In this document: positions 25,820-34,562 of the stretch, piece by piece
Numbering within the stretch: position 1 is the stretch's first letter
How the letters are laid out: the number at the start of each line of letters is the position of its first letter
Source: Devosia sp. 66-14
GTDB lineage: Bacteria > Pseudomonadota > Alphaproteobacteria > Rhizobiales > Devosiaceae
Direction: 5' to 3'
Assembly: GCA_001899085.1 (NCBI GenBank)
Contig: MKVB01000002.1
Coordinates: 783,122-847,121, forward strand
Length of the DNA: 64,000 nucleotides
Made by a program: the position numbers and the translations under genes
Notes under the pieces: model-generated
Seen by the model: the letters and a program-made list of their open reading frames with translations, nothing else
What the model was told of the DNA's origin: nothing
The model's database searches: none

Positions 25820-26158
25820 TTGGTGGTCGCGCGGACCGGCAATGTGCTGTTGCTGGCGATCGTGCTTGGGGGCGGCTACGGCTTGTTTACCTGGACAGTC
25901 GGAATGGGCCACGCCTCGATGCAGAAGCTTGCGGTCGACGAAGGTTATTGCGCGCCGCCGCAGGATTGCGCGGAAGTCGTTGCGGCGCTGTACCTGGTCG
26001 CGTCGGAGCGCTTCGGCATGTCGGGGGCGCATCTCGACTGGTGTCTGGGCGTCGACAGCTGGGCGGAGGCGAAAGTCCGGCGCGGCGGCTGGCTCAAGGA
26101 GATCGCCGTCTGGTTCATGTATCTGCCCTGCGGCAAGCTCAACGAAACGACGAGCTGA
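25820..26158 (+). CDS. Small membrane-anchored protein, unknown
   Basis: A reading frame of up to 112 aa beginning at a TTG (25820), with a GTG alternative just downstream. One N-terminal helix (VLLLAIVLGGGYGLFTWTV) is followed by a soluble region with four Cys (GYCAPPQDCAE, LDWCLGV, YLPCGK). It is opposite in direction to the phage genes and the first of five small plus-strand genes. No family is recognised; the start is uncertain. Confidence 0.5.
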   Translation: MVVARTGNVLLLAIVLGGGYGLFTWTVGMGHASMQKLAVDEGYCAPPQDCAEVVAALYLVASERFGMSGAHLDWCLGVDSWAEAKVRRGGWLKEIAVWFMYLPCGKLNETTS

Positions 26159-26228
26159 GCCATACGGTGATGCGATACGTGCGGGCCGAGGTTTATGCCG
26201 TGTTCGGCAATAGCGAAACGGGGGAACG

Positions 26229-26498
26229 ATGACTGATCCAGACCAGCAGCCCAAGCCAGGGACCAAGAGAACGAACCCGCTGTTGTGGGGAGCCGTCGCC
26301 GGCGGTGTGGCGGGCGTGCTGGTGTTTCTCGGCCCGACGCTCAATATGCCGAAATCCGACAATGCGCTGCTTCAGTCCCCGGCATCGGCTGCCGCGGTGG
26401 CCTTCTTCTGGGGCTGGGCTGCGGGGAGCGTGAAGAACTGGCTGGGCGACCGCCTGTTCGAGCGGTCCCTCGGCGGAAAAGGGCCCCGCCGATGGTGA
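26229..26498 (+). CDS. Small two-helix membrane protein
   Basis: An 89-aa product with hydrophobic segments at about 18-36 and 52-68 and a basic C-terminus. The ATG at 26229 has GGGGGA 6 nt upstream, a good ribosome site. It is part of the plus-strand island inside the phage module. Unknown function; holin-like size, but wrong strand for the late operon. Confidence 0.6.
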   Translation: MTDPDQQPKPGTKRTNPLLWGAVAGGVAGVLVFLGPTLNMPKSDNALLQSPASAAAVAFFWGWAAGSVKNWLGDRLFERSLGGKGPRRW

Positions 26499-26545
26499 CG
26501 GTATCACGAGGCGCTCAGCGCCCCGGGTGTTTCCAAGGGGAATGA

Positions 26546-26848
26546 ATGTCTGAGCGAGAGCGTGCGGTGCTGACGCGCGGCGAAACCATGTTCTGGGAAA
26601 GCGCGTATGTGATCGCGGTCGTGATCGGGATGTTTGCATTGGTGGCCGGTTCCCAGGTGAAGCTGAACCCGCTGCTGGTGCTGCTAATTGGCGTGACCCC
26701 TTGGACCGTCGTTCGGGTCGCAAGAAAGCACTGGAGGCCGCCTCCTGTGGCGCGTCGCGTGGACGTTGACACGAGGCCTGACCGCTACAAGTCATCTGAC
26801 CTGATGGTGGATATGATGCGCCAATCCGACGGGCCGCACATCTCGTAG
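26546..26848 (+). CDS. Small membrane protein, possibly N-terminal half of a split gene
   Basis: A 100-aa product with two hydrophobic segments (about 18-36 and 42-57) and a polar tail. GGGGAATGA precedes the start. The TAG stop at 26846 is directly followed, in the same frame, by a long open stretch encoding further helices (26849-27187). This may therefore be one protein of about 213 aa interrupted by a nonsense codon. No family is recognised. Confidence 0.55.
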   Translation: MSERERAVLTRGETMFWESAYVIAVVIGMFALVAGSQVKLNPLLVLLIGVTPWTVVRVARKHWRPPPVARRVDVDTRPDRYKSSDLMVDMMRQSDGPHIS

Positions 26849-27187
26849 ATTTTTGCCGTCGCTGCGGCGCTGGCTTTGGTGGCGACGTTTATCTACCGCG
26901 GGGATTTTGAGGATCAGGACGGGCTTGCGCAGGTCTCAGCAATGCTGGGCTTTTTCGTCGGGGGCCAGGTGGTCATGGCGCAATGGGCCATGCGGCGACC
27001 GCTGCTGTACATCCCGAACCGACCACTCTTCGGCTTCCTGGGGGTGCTTGTGGCGCTCGCCCTCGGGGTGACCCTGTATGCGTTCCGGGGCGTCTTCTCA
27101 TCGGAGGGGCGAGTGATTGCGGGCGCCCTTGTCGGCGGCGGTCTGGGTGTCTCTCTCGCAGTGTGGCTCCGCAACGTAAGAGGATGA
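26849..27187 (+). CDS. Multi-helix membrane segment in frame with preceding gene
   Basis: An open frame of 112 codons begins immediately after the TAG at 26846. Its first residues (IFAVAAALALVATFIY) already form a membrane helix, yet there is no ATG. The first usual start is TTG at 26876, which would cut that helix. Further helices lie at about 35-52, 68-87 and 95-110. It may be the downstream half of a broken gene, a readthrough product, or a gene starting from a rare codon. Confidence 0.5.
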   Translation: MFAVAAALALVATFIYRGDFEDQDGLAQVSAMLGFFVGGQVVMAQWAMRRPLLYIPNRPLFGFLGVLVALALGVTLYAFRGVFSSEGRVIAGALVGGGLGVSLAVWLRNVRG

Positions 27188-27266
27188 AGCGCTCTGGGTT
27201 AGCCAGTCCTGTCAAAAGGGCCAACTCGCCGGTATGTTCGCCCACACCTATCGGGGAGATGGTTGC

Positions 27267-27665
27267 ATGGAGCGAACGACGTCGGGTTTGGTTTTCTCGT
27301 ACTTGTGGGCCATTGGGACCAGTCTGATCTTCCCCCTCGCCTTTTGGTACGTCCTCGAGCGAGTTACAGATCGCACTGACGTATTGATCGTCTGCATCGC
27401 CGGAATACTCTACGCCGCGGTAGCGCAGGTATTGCACTACCAACAGCTGTTCTTCCATCGACTGTCGAAGCAGATCGGTGAGAGGACTATCGCATTGCAG
27501 AGAATTGTCGATCCGAACTGGATCATTAGCGAGGATGAAAATCTGAAAATCACAAATATAGTCGAATCATTCGATTTTCACGCCAACATGAAGATATTCA
27601 TGATGTCTGTGATCGAGTTGGCCGTGTTTGCGTATTTTTTCTTCCGTTTGTTGTCGGCGATCTGA
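27267..27665 (+). CDS. Small membrane protein with long amphipathic middle
   Basis: A 132-aa product. Two helices (about 8-29 and 38-56) are followed by a soluble, charged stretch (RLSKQIGERTIALQRIVDP) and a C-terminal helix (about 110-130). The ATG at 27267 has GGGGAGA 8 nt upstream. Base composition is visibly lower in GC than neighbours, suggesting separate acquisition. It is the last gene of the plus-strand island; convergent with the ejection-protein gene ending at 27876. Confidence 0.6.
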   Translation: MERTTSGLVFSYLWAIGTSLIFPLAFWYVLERVTDRTDVLIVCIAGILYAAVAQVLHYQQLFFHRLSKQIGERTIALQRIVDPNWIISEDENLKITNIVESFDFHANMKIFMMSVIELAVFAYFFFRLLSAI

Positions 27666-27875
27666 TCCCTGGATCTTGAGCCAGGCCAGTATTGGCGCAA
27701 GGACCCCGATCGCATCCGGGATATGATTTGGTGAATCTCGCCGTCCTGGTCAGCACGCCGCCCCATGACACACTGCGGGCGGGCCGTCGTCTTTCCAGTG
27801 TCGTGGTCACCGGGGACGGTACTGCGCCCGCCATCGTCTCGATCGTCTTGCACGATGCCTTGGACAGAAGTCGCA

Positions 27876-29927
27876 TCAGGCATGCAACTGAAATAGGGGC
27901 TTAGGCTTGGGCTGAGGTAGGTGCACATCGGGCGGTGGGAACCGAGGAAGTGGCGAGCGCTTGTACTCGGGAGTAGCGTTCGGGTCGTACTTGATGCCGA
28001 GAGTGGCTAGGGCATCGACGAAATCGTTGTTGGCCTCGGGCTCAACAATCTGTTGGGCGAGGCGGCGGAGATCCAAGGGGTCGTCGTCGTTCGCTGTTAT
28101 GGCCGCGGCCCTTGCTGCAAGACTCGGAGCATGGAGCATAGCGTCCGGCAAAGGCTTTGGGCGGTTGGCGATCGCGGCCCGTGCTTCGGCCTGACGCGCT
28201 GCCCGGCCAAAAATCGGCATGGCTATCGCCGTCGCCAATCCTGCGGCACCTGCAAGTGAAAATCCCGCGGCGGCGACAAACGCGGCCAGAGTCTGCCTGG
28301 CGGTGTCGCCGAGCGCGAACACCGAGCGGGAAGGGTGTCGTGCAGCGACTGGGAGATCGATTCTCCTGAGAACCGCCGCCAGCGCCTTCATCCGGTTGCG
28401 CTCCTCCTCACTGAACAGGGTGCCTGCCAAAGAGGAGTCCTTGCTGCTGATGAAGGCATCGAGGCGTTTTACTAGAGTTGCCGAGGGGCGTAGTTCGCCA
28501 GTCGCCGGGTCGTTGACCAGCTTGTTCCAGGCTGCGGCGCGAATGGTCTTCCACTCCTCGCTCGATGGGCCGAACACCCCCTTCAGCCGTTTGGCGACCT
28601 CGGTCGCAGCGAGGCCCGGCGACACCACATCGGCGCCGTAGAGCCAGTTCGCGACCTGTTCGGCCGTAGCGTCGCCTTGTTGCATCTTGGCAATGGTTGC
28701 TCCGGCGGCATCACCTTCCTTCGGATTGGTGAGGCTGAGATACTGGTGTGTCTCCGCCTTGGCGGCCTTGAGTGACTGCAGCGCCGCCTCGTCGCCGCTG
28801 AACAGTTGCTGGTCAACTGCGTCGCTCAGCCAATCGTCGAAGGCCTGCTTCACGCCACGAGTGGCAGTGATATCATCAGGGCCGGCGCCCGAAAGCCCAG
28901 CCAGCTTCCGCCGAACCTTCTCGAGCTCTGACCACTGCAGGGGGGAACGACGGTCAGACGGGACAAGGGTTGCTCCCTCGATCTCCCGGAGCGCAGCCGC
29001 GGCTGCAGGCGTAAGGGTATCGTTGACCACTACGCCCGAGAGGCGCTGCTTGACGAAGTCGGGCAGCGCTTTCACCGCCGCGAGGCGGACCTTAAGCTTG
29101 CCGTCCTGGGCGACCTCGAAGGAGGTATCGGCGCCTTCCTTCGCCAGCCTGGTCTTGTTCTGCAACCCGGTGGTGACCGTGCCCGCCAGATCGTCGGCTG
29201 TGCCACCAAACTCCTTGCCTATTGTGCCTGTGGCGGCGCCAATCGCCTCAGTCTGACGATCGTCGAACGTCCGCATCAGAGGCTGTGAAGCGTCAGCTTG
29301 TCGTAGCAGCTGCTCGGACCGCAACTGGTTCAGGTCGCCTGACGCTTGCCCGGACGTCAGGGGGATACCGAAGCTGTCGGCTTCCTTGGTCGCGATCTCT
29401 TGACGAAGCCGCGGTAGTTCATTGGGGCGCAGCTTGGGCATCGGGCCGGTGCCGACAGATCCCGAAAAGTTGAGAATACGCCCGGTCAGCTCCGGGCTGA
29501 CACCGGAAAGACCGTATCTCGGATCCAGTTCCTCCTCGCCCTGCAATACATTACCCGGCAGGGTAAATGTATCGATCGCACTATCGATTATCGCGGGAAG
29601 GACCTTGGGAATAGCCGGTCTGTACTGGCCGGTCTTAACGTTCCGCTCGAAAGGATAGAGCGAACGGATCATGTCTGGGATGCCCGGCGGGATTGACAGC
29701 GGACCAACGTTGAGCGGCTCGCCCGCACCTGGTGTCTCCCACCCTGGCACGAGCGTTGCCCCTGGAGGCACCATCTCCTCAAACGACAGCTTCGGCAGGG
29801 TCCTGCCCGCCTTCGACTGTTCGATCGCCCAGTCAAGGTAGCCCTGCGTGCCGGGCTTCAATCCCACCGGCGGCACCGCGGGCTCTGCGACGTGGGGGCC
29901 GTAGTTCTCCCAAGGACCAGCCATCAT
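27876..29927 (-). CDS. Large putative virion DNA-ejection protein
   Basis: A 683-aa product. The N-terminus is proline-rich and extended. The middle (about 150-480) is long helical and charged, and a hydrophobic Ala/Gly segment lies near residue 570 (FVAAAGFSLAGAAGLATAIAM), as in proteins that must pass into the host envelope. Position after two other internal virion-type genes matches P22 genes 7-20-16, so it is a gp16-like candidate by order and composition, not by motif. The ATG at 29927 overlaps the upstream gene by 4 bp. Confidence 0.6.
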   Translation of the reverse strand: MMAGPWENYGPHVAEPAVPPVGLKPGTQGYLDWAIEQSKAGRTLPKLSFEEMVPPGATLVPGWETPGAGEPLNVGPLSIPPGIPDMIRSLYPFERNVKTGQYRPAIPKVLPAIIDSAIDTFTLPGNVLQGEEELDPRYGLSGVSPELTGRILNFSGSVGTGPMPKLRPNELPRLRQEIATKEADSFGIPLTSGQASGDLNQLRSEQLLRQADASQPLMRTFDDRQTEAIGAATGTIGKEFGGTADDLAGTVTTGLQNKTRLAKEGADTSFEVAQDGKLKVRLAAVKALPDFVKQRLSGVVVNDTLTPAAAAALREIEGATLVPSDRRSPLQWSELEKVRRKLAGLSGAGPDDITATRGVKQAFDDWLSDAVDQQLFSGDEAALQSLKAAKAETHQYLSLTNPKEGDAAGATIAKMQQGDATAEQVANWLYGADVVSPGLAATEVAKRLKGVFGPSSEEWKTIRAAAWNKLVNDPATGELRPSATLVKRLDAFISSKDSSLAGTLFSEEERNRMKALAAVLRRIDLPVAARHPSRSVFALGDTARQTLAAFVAAAGFSLAGAAGLATAIAMPIFGRAARQAEARAAIANRPKPLPDAMLHAPSLAARAAAITANDDDPLDLRRLAQQIVEPEANNDFVDALATLGIKYDPNATPEYKRSPLPRFPPPDVHLPQPKPKPLFQLHA

Positions 29928-30394
29928 AGTTTCTCCCAGTTGGCAGAGTTGGACGGATCGCCGCCTGCGAAACGGTAGCCACCTTCGATCGTGCCAATGG
30001 CGGGCCGGGCCGGCAGTATTGGCCGCGCTTCGCGCGGCAAGGGGTAGGGTGTGTAGTAAGAGGTCGATGCAGTGGGTTGCGGCGTCCGCGCCGTTTCCTC
30101 GGGCTGACCCGACGAGGCATAGGCATCGGCCCGACGCTGCGTCGCCTCCTGCACCATCTGTACGGCGAACGGCCGCGTCTCCGGGTTGGCGAACAGCGCC
30201 TTCAACTGATCGGGCGGCGTCGTCAGCCCGAACTGCGACAGCGGAGCTGCAGCGTTGGCGAACTGCTGCGGCGCTTCGCGCTCGTAGCGATCGGCTTTCC
30301 CTTGGGCGACGCCCTGGTCCCACAGGTTGAGCAGGTCGGTAACCTTGGTCTGCGACGGCTGCAGGGCAGCGTATTCGGGGTAGGTCAGTGCCAT
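29924..30394 (-). CDS. Internal virion / ejection-type phage protein
   Basis: A 156-aa soluble protein rich in Gln, Pro and Ala (YPEYAALQPSQTKVTDLLNLWDQGVAQGKADRY at the start). No domain is recognised. It lies between two other presumed ejection genes with a 4-bp overlap at its end and a 10-bp gap at its start. Role inferred from gene order. Confidence 0.6.
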   Translation of the reverse strand: MALTYPEYAALQPSQTKVTDLLNLWDQGVAQGKADRYEREAPQQFANAAAPLSQFGLTTPPDQLKALFANPETRPFAVQMVQEATQRRADAYASSGQPEETARTPQPTASTSYYTPYPLPREARPILPARPAIGTIEGGYRFAGGDPSNSANWEKL

Positions 30395-30404
30395 CTTGGG
30401 GCTC

Positions 30405-31091
30405 CTAGTAGCTTGCGGGCATACGGGTGGTGGGGTTGACCGAGCTGCCGCCGAACCCGCCATAGCCGCCGAACGCGCCGCCGCCGGCTATCCGGCCGCC
30501 GATGCCGACTATGGTGCCCAGCGCGTCGAGCATGGCGCCCTGGCCGGCTTCCTTGCCGGCGGCGACCTGGTTATTGGCGCCCATGTAGCCCGAGGCGAGG
30601 CCGCTCTCGAAATCGAGGCCGCCGCCGCGGGCGGCAACATCGCGGTCGACGCCCGCGCTGTACATGTTGTTGTAGTTGGAAAGCCCGTTCGTCCAGTTGC
30701 CCCAGGCCTGGTCGGCATAGCCGGTGGCATAGCGCATGAGGTCGAGATCGGTATTGCCTGAGTCGAGCCGGCCCATGGCGGAGCCCTTGCGAGCCACCGC
30801 ATCGAGCCCCTGGTCGAGCGCGAACTGGTAACCCGGTCCGGCGCGGAACGCCGCCTCGGCCCGGGAGTAGCCGTCGGCGCCGTTGAGGCCCATGGCGTCG
30901 GCATAGCGGTCGGCGCCTAGTTTCCCCAGATCGAGGTAATCGCCGGTGACGCCCTGGATGCCCTCGATGATCGGCCGGCCGGTCTTGGCCAACTGGTCGA
31001 TGACGCCGCGGTTCTGCTCGGCGGCCTTCTGCGTGGCCTGGCCCTTGTTGAGCCCCAGCCAGTCGCCGATGGTTTCGAAGATGTCAGCCAT
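30405..31091 (-). CDS. Internal virion / DNA transfer-type phage protein
   Basis: A 228-aa product. The N-terminal helical half (ADIFETIGDWLGLNKGQA) is followed by tyrosine/alanine/glycine-rich repeats (DRYADAMGLNGADGYSRAEAAFRAGPGYQF) and a Gly-rich hydrophobic tail near 190-215. This composition is typical of internal head proteins in P22-like and T7-like phages of Alphaproteobacteria. It is a gp7/gp20 analogue by position. Confidence 0.62.
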   Translation of the reverse strand: MADIFETIGDWLGLNKGQATQKAAEQNRGVIDQLAKTGRPIIEGIQGVTGDYLDLGKLGADRYADAMGLNGADGYSRAEAAFRAGPGYQFALDQGLDAVARKGSAMGRLDSGNTDLDLMRYATGYADQAWGNWTNGLSNYNNMYSAGVDRDVAARGGGLDFESGLASGYMGANNQVAAGKEAGQGAMLDALGTIVGIGGRIAGGGAFGGYGGFGGSSVNPTTRMPASY

Positions 31092-31100
31092 ACGAGGCTC

Positions 31101-31478
31101 CTATTTCTGCACGCGCGCGGCGAGCCTGCCGCCGGCGATGTCGAGGGGGCCGCCGCTCTCGTTCTGTAAGCGGACGGAGACAATGTTCTGGGCGCTCACC
31201 CAGGCGGTGATGGTGATGCCGGCCGTCGGCAGCGAGAACGCCGCCGTGGCGAAATCGCCGAGCGCTGCGCCGGGGACGGTCACCGTCGTCGTGGTGCCGG
31301 CGCCATCGGCGAGGCTCGGCGGATCGTAGGTTGCGGCGCCTTCGAGCGGGGTCAGCTCGGCGAGCTTTTCCGCCAGTTGGTTCAGCCAGTCATACCAGGG
31401 TTTTGTGATCGTCCCGTCGGCGCCGACCAGCCGGGCGCTCGGATGCGGGATCGGCCTGAGGCTGTCCGAGGTGCTCAT
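31101..31478 (-). CDS. Phage structural protein, unknown
   Basis: A 125-aa product. Its N-terminus (ITKPWYDWLNQLAEKL) resembles a short module often found on phage tail or head-decoration proteins, and the C-terminal ~70 residues are beta-rich (TTTTVTVPGAALGDFATAAFSLP, VSVRLQNESGGPLDI). It overlaps the gp10-like gene by 4 bp. Confidence 0.65.
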   Translation of the reverse strand: MSTSDSLRPIPHPSARLVGADGTITKPWYDWLNQLAEKLAELTPLEGAATYDPPSLADGAGTTTTVTVPGAALGDFATAAFSLPTAGITITAWVSAQNIVSVRLQNESGGPLDIAGGRLAARVQK

Positions 31479-32893
31479 GCGGCGCGCTCCTCGATATCCA
31501 TGGCGCCGCCGAAAAATGCGATCTCGATGGGGTCGGAAATGCTCATCTCCCAGATCCGGCCCTTGCGGCCGGTGAGGCCGGCATTGTTGATGTCGATGGG
31601 CAGGTCTTCACCTTGCGTGCCGAGCTTCCGGGTCAGCGGATTGCCCCAGTTGCGGCCGCCATCGTCGGACCAGCGGATCCGCACCACCGGGTCGGTTTCG
31701 ATCGGCGAAATGCCGGCATCGAGGCCGATGCCGGTTTCGAAATCGAAGCTCGCCTTGTGGATCACGGCGCGGCCGGGAAAGCGGTGCGCCTGGTTGGAGC
31801 GGAGCGTCCAGACCAGCGGGCGCGCGCCGTCGCGGCGGGCGGTCGAACTCAGCTCGAACGCCGTGCCGCTTTCGAGGTCGAAGGTGAACCACTTGCTCCA
31901 GGCGGCGACGCCGTAGCGGCAGCGCCAATCGGGAAAACCATAGCTCTGGCGCTCGTGCCAGCTGCCGGTCGAAACGTCGTAGACCCAGGTCCAGCCCGGC
32001 CCGCTCAGCACCCAATAGGCGTGCCCGGCCGCCTGGTAGACCCAGGCGACGAGCTCGGCTGGGTTGGTCACCGCTTCGATCAGCCGGTTGAGGTCAGGCC
32101 CCGAAATCGGCGCCGGCTCATAGCCCTGGAGCCTTCGCACGGTGTTGTCGTTGGCAACGAAGATCACCGTGTCGGCAAAGCCCGGCTCGAACCCGGCCAC
32201 CGCATAGGGGGCCTTGAGCCCGATCGGCACCACCACCGAGCGGTTGAAGGCGAAGGCGGTGGGGTTGCCGGCATTGGCATAGAATTCGAGCGAGGCGGTG
32301 CCCATCAGGATCAGGTCGCTGCCCGAGGCGATGGCGCGGTAGAGCCCGTCGGGGTCGGCTTCGGCCGTGGTGCGGTCGACCGAGGCGAATGTCGTGTCGT
32401 TGAGCCCCGACTGGTAGGCGAGACCGCTCTCGGCGGTGACGATGAAATAGCCATCGACCCAGCAGATCGAATTGACCGAGGGCAGGTCGCCATCGCTGAA
32501 CACGGCGACAGAGGCGCCCGAGATGTTGATCTGCGACATGCCGCCCGAATGGACGATCAGCACGTCGGGCACCGGCGCCTTCATGTTGCGCGCCATGGTG
32601 ACGGGGCCGCTGCCGCCTACCGTGCCGGTGAGCTCGGTCACCACATAGCTCGAGGTGATCGAATAGACCCGGTTGCCGGAGACGACATAGAGCACCGAGC
32701 CCACCAGCAGCGCGCCGCGAATGGCGGTCTGCGTGGTGGTGAAGCGGGCGATCAGCCCGGCGACGCGGCGCCAGACGATCTCGCTGCGCGAGCCCGCGGG
32801 CGCGCGCTCGGCGATGGCATTGATCAGCCGGCCGCCGGTTTCGGTGGGGTTCACGCCCGGCGCGGTGCCGGTAGGCCAGCTGATCGGGGGCAT
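31475..32893 (-). CDS. P22 gp10-like packaged-DNA stabilisation protein
   Basis: A 472-aa tail-hub protein. The start (NPTETGGRLINAIAE), the RVAGLIARFTT block and the beta-propeller-like repeats of ~50 residues (RGALLVGSVLYVVSGNRVYSI, SVNSICWVDGYFIVTAESG, LYRAIASGSDLILMGTASLEFYANAGN) match the P22 gp10 family. That protein seals the portal channel after packaging and joins the tail. It lies directly after the gp4-like gene with a shared base, the same order as in P22. Confidence 0.82.
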   Translation of the reverse strand: MPPISWPTGTAPGVNPTETGGRLINAIAERAPAGSRSEIVWRRVAGLIARFTTTQTAIRGALLVGSVLYVVSGNRVYSITSSYVVTELTGTVGGSGPVTMARNMKAPVPDVLIVHSGGMSQINISGASVAVFSDGDLPSVNSICWVDGYFIVTAESGLAYQSGLNDTTFASVDRTTAEADPDGLYRAIASGSDLILMGTASLEFYANAGNPTAFAFNRSVVVPIGLKAPYAVAGFEPGFADTVIFVANDNTVRRLQGYEPAPISGPDLNRLIEAVTNPAELVAWVYQAAGHAYWVLSGPGWTWVYDVSTGSWHERQSYGFPDWRCRYGVAAWSKWFTFDLESGTAFELSSTARRDGARPLVWTLRSNQAHRFPGRAVIHKASFDFETGIGLDAGISPIETDPVVRIRWSDDGGRNWGNPLTRKLGTQGEDLPIDINNAGLTGRKGRIWEMSISDPIEIAFFGGAMDIEERAA

Positions 32894-33231
32894 CAGAAAT
32901 ACTCGATTTCCTGGGTGCGGCCGGAGAGGATGGTCGGCTTCAGGCCACGCAGCCGCTGTTCGGCGAGGAGCCGCTTCTGCTCGTCGGGCGGCGCCCCGAA
33001 GGCGCGGGCCCGGGCATTGGCGAGCAGCACCGCGAGGTGGTCGAAGGCATCGTCGTCATAGGCATCGGGGTCGCCCCACACCCAGATATCGCGGGTGGCG
33101 AGATCGCTCATGACCGGGGCGACGGCCTTGTCGATCTCATCGAAATCCTCGGCCGAAGCGGTCTGCCCGGCGCCGACCACGCCGAGTTCGGCCAGCGCGC
33201 GGTTGACGAGGTCGTGACGGGTTTTGGGCAT
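32893..33231 (-). CDS. P22 gp4-like head-tail adaptor
   Basis: A 112-aa helical protein beginning MPKTRHDLVNRALAELGV, close to the start pattern of P22 gp4 (K.DLV..AL..LGV). The family forms a ring below the portal. The remaining sequence is helical with a short extended C-terminus. Its stop shares one base with the start of the gp10-like gene. Confidence 0.72.
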   Translation of the reverse strand: MPKTRHDLVNRALAELGVVGAGQTASAEDFDEIDKAVAPVMSDLATRDIWVWGDPDAYDDDAFDHLAVLLANARARAFGAPPDEQKRLLAEQRLRGLKPTILSGRTQEIEYF

Positions 33232-33254
33232 GGGGTGCTCCGGGGGTGGGGAAA

Positions 33255-33380
33255 GCTCCCCTCCCCCTTGAGGGGAGGGGCGGGGGGTGGGGGTGGTGAG
33301 GCGGGCACGGTGCTGACTGAACCACCCCCACCCTCAATCCCTCCCCTCCTAGGGGCGCGGTAGCGCCCCGGGGGGAGGGA
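33255..33380. repeat. Palindromic element between phage head genes
   Basis: The left arm (CTCCCCTCCCCCTTGAGGGG and on to a GGGTGGGGGTGG run) and right arm (CCACCCCCACCC ... CCCTCCCCTCCTAGGGG) are inverted. It occupies most of the gap between the gp4-like gene and the 115-aa gene. Confidence 0.7.
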
Positions 33381-33398
33381 AGCAGGGCCGAGCCCAGC

Positions 33399-33746
33399 CT
33401 AACCCACAAACGCCTGCTTCTCCGCTTCGGAGAGGGCGTTGAAGGCGTGGGCTTCGGCCTTGTTGAGGCCGTCCTTCACCTTCTGGTCGCGGTCGCCGCG
33501 GACGATGATGAACCGCCCGCCGCCATTGTGGATGGCGCGAAGGCCGATCGCCGGCGGATCGGTTTCATCGAGCACGGTGAGCACCGCACCCTCGAGCGCG
33601 AAATGCGGGTTGGTTGCCAGCTTGGCGAGCAGGGCCGGGTGCTCGGCATCGTCGAGCTGGCGCGGTTCGCCGTCGAAGAAGCGCAGCCCCTGAAGGCTCA
33701 CCACTTCGCTGTCGCCCAGGGGCGCGTGGTAAGTGACCGTCGCCAT
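33399..33746 (-). CDS. Phage protein, unknown (head completion region)
   Basis: A 115-aa product with a beta-rich first half (SEVVSLQGLRFFDGEPRQLDD) and a lysine-containing helical tail (DQKVKDGLNKAEAHAFNALSEAEKQAF). It lies between capsid and gp4-like genes. No family is recognised. Confidence 0.65.
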   Translation of the reverse strand: MATVTYHAPLGDSEVVSLQGLRFFDGEPRQLDDAEHPALLAKLATNPHFALEGAVLTVLDETDPPAIGLRAIHNGGGRFIIVRGDRDQKVKDGLNKAEAHAFNALSEAEKQAFVG

Positions 33747-33753
33747 ATCAGGG

Positions 33754-34176
33754 CTACTTCATGTAGCCGAAAAAGCGCGGCTGGATGGTGCCGGCGACGG
33801 CCGTGGCCGCCGCGGCGACGGTCCGCCAGACGATCTCGGTGTCGGCGGCGAATTCGTAGTTGAGCCCGGTCGCCGCCAGCGTCGTGTTGGTGCCGCCGGC
33901 CTGGGCGGTGGTGGCGCCGGTGGCGATGAACCGGTCATCGTCGCCGGCATCGCCGATGGCGAAGGTGAGCAGCGGCGAGCCGTTGCTGTCGAGGTCGGGC
34001 ACCACCACCGAGATACCGGTGAGGACGAAGCCGCGCGGCACGACGAAGAGGCCCACGGTCTTGTTGAGCGCGAGGTCACCGGTCGCCAGCGCCACATCGG
34101 CGCCGAGGCACTTCATGGTGCGGGCAAAGCCCTGGTTGCCAACCTGCGGCTGGCTATAGGCGTTACGATCAGCCAT
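33754..34176 (-). CDS. Phage protein, possibly head decoration
   Basis: A 140-aa, beta-rich and Ala/Thr-rich protein (LNKTVGLFVVPRGFVLTGISVVVPDLDSNG). The ATG at 34176 has AGGAGAT upstream. Position directly after the capsid gene and composition suggest a capsid-decoration or minor head protein. No family motif is seen. Confidence 0.6.
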   Translation of the reverse strand: MADRNAYSQPQVGNQGFARTMKCLGADVALATGDLALNKTVGLFVVPRGFVLTGISVVVPDLDSNGSPLLTFAIGDAGDDDRFIATGATTAQAGGTNTTLAATGLNYEFAADTEIVWRTVAAAATAVAGTIQPRFFGYMK

Positions 34177-34227
34177 GGCCGATCTCCTTTTGTGAGGGGG
34201 AATGGGGGAAGGCACCGGCGGTGCGTT

Positions 34228-34524
34228 GATCCTCCCCCGCGGGGCGGGGGAGGGGGACCACCCGAAGGGGGGTGGAGGGGGCAGTCAAAGCCTGCGGTTG
34301 TGCACGGTTTGCCTTCTCCCCTTGCGGGAAGCGGACGAGGGCGCGAAGCCCTCGCCGCGAGGTGCCCGAAGGGCGGATGAGGGGTATCGCAACCGAAGGT
34401 TGTGCGATCGGAGCGAACGCGACGAACGACTGAGAGTCTGGCCGCCCCCTCCACCGCCTACGGCGGTCCCCCAACGGTGAGCGCCTGTGGCGCTCATCCG
34501 TGACCCCGCCACGCGGGGGAGGAT
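34228..34524. repeat. Composite palindromic element (family B) after the capsid gene
   Basis: It begins with GATCCTCCCCCGCGGGGCGG (34228) and ends with an inverted, degenerate copy of the same unit (to 34524). An inner segment contains further dyads (CTTCTCCCCTTGCGGGAAG). Single family B units occur at 54785-54840 and 56567-56622. It fills the 34177-34562 gap; no gene is seen there. Confidence 0.7.
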
Positions 34525-34562
34525 GGCGGAGAGGGCGGTGCGGGCGAGGGCAAAGCCCTCGC

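Noticed and set aside
30396-33061. Long plus-strand reading frames opposite the phage genes
   Set aside because: Antisense shadows of high-GC genes; His/Arg/Gly-rich translations with no ribosome sites.
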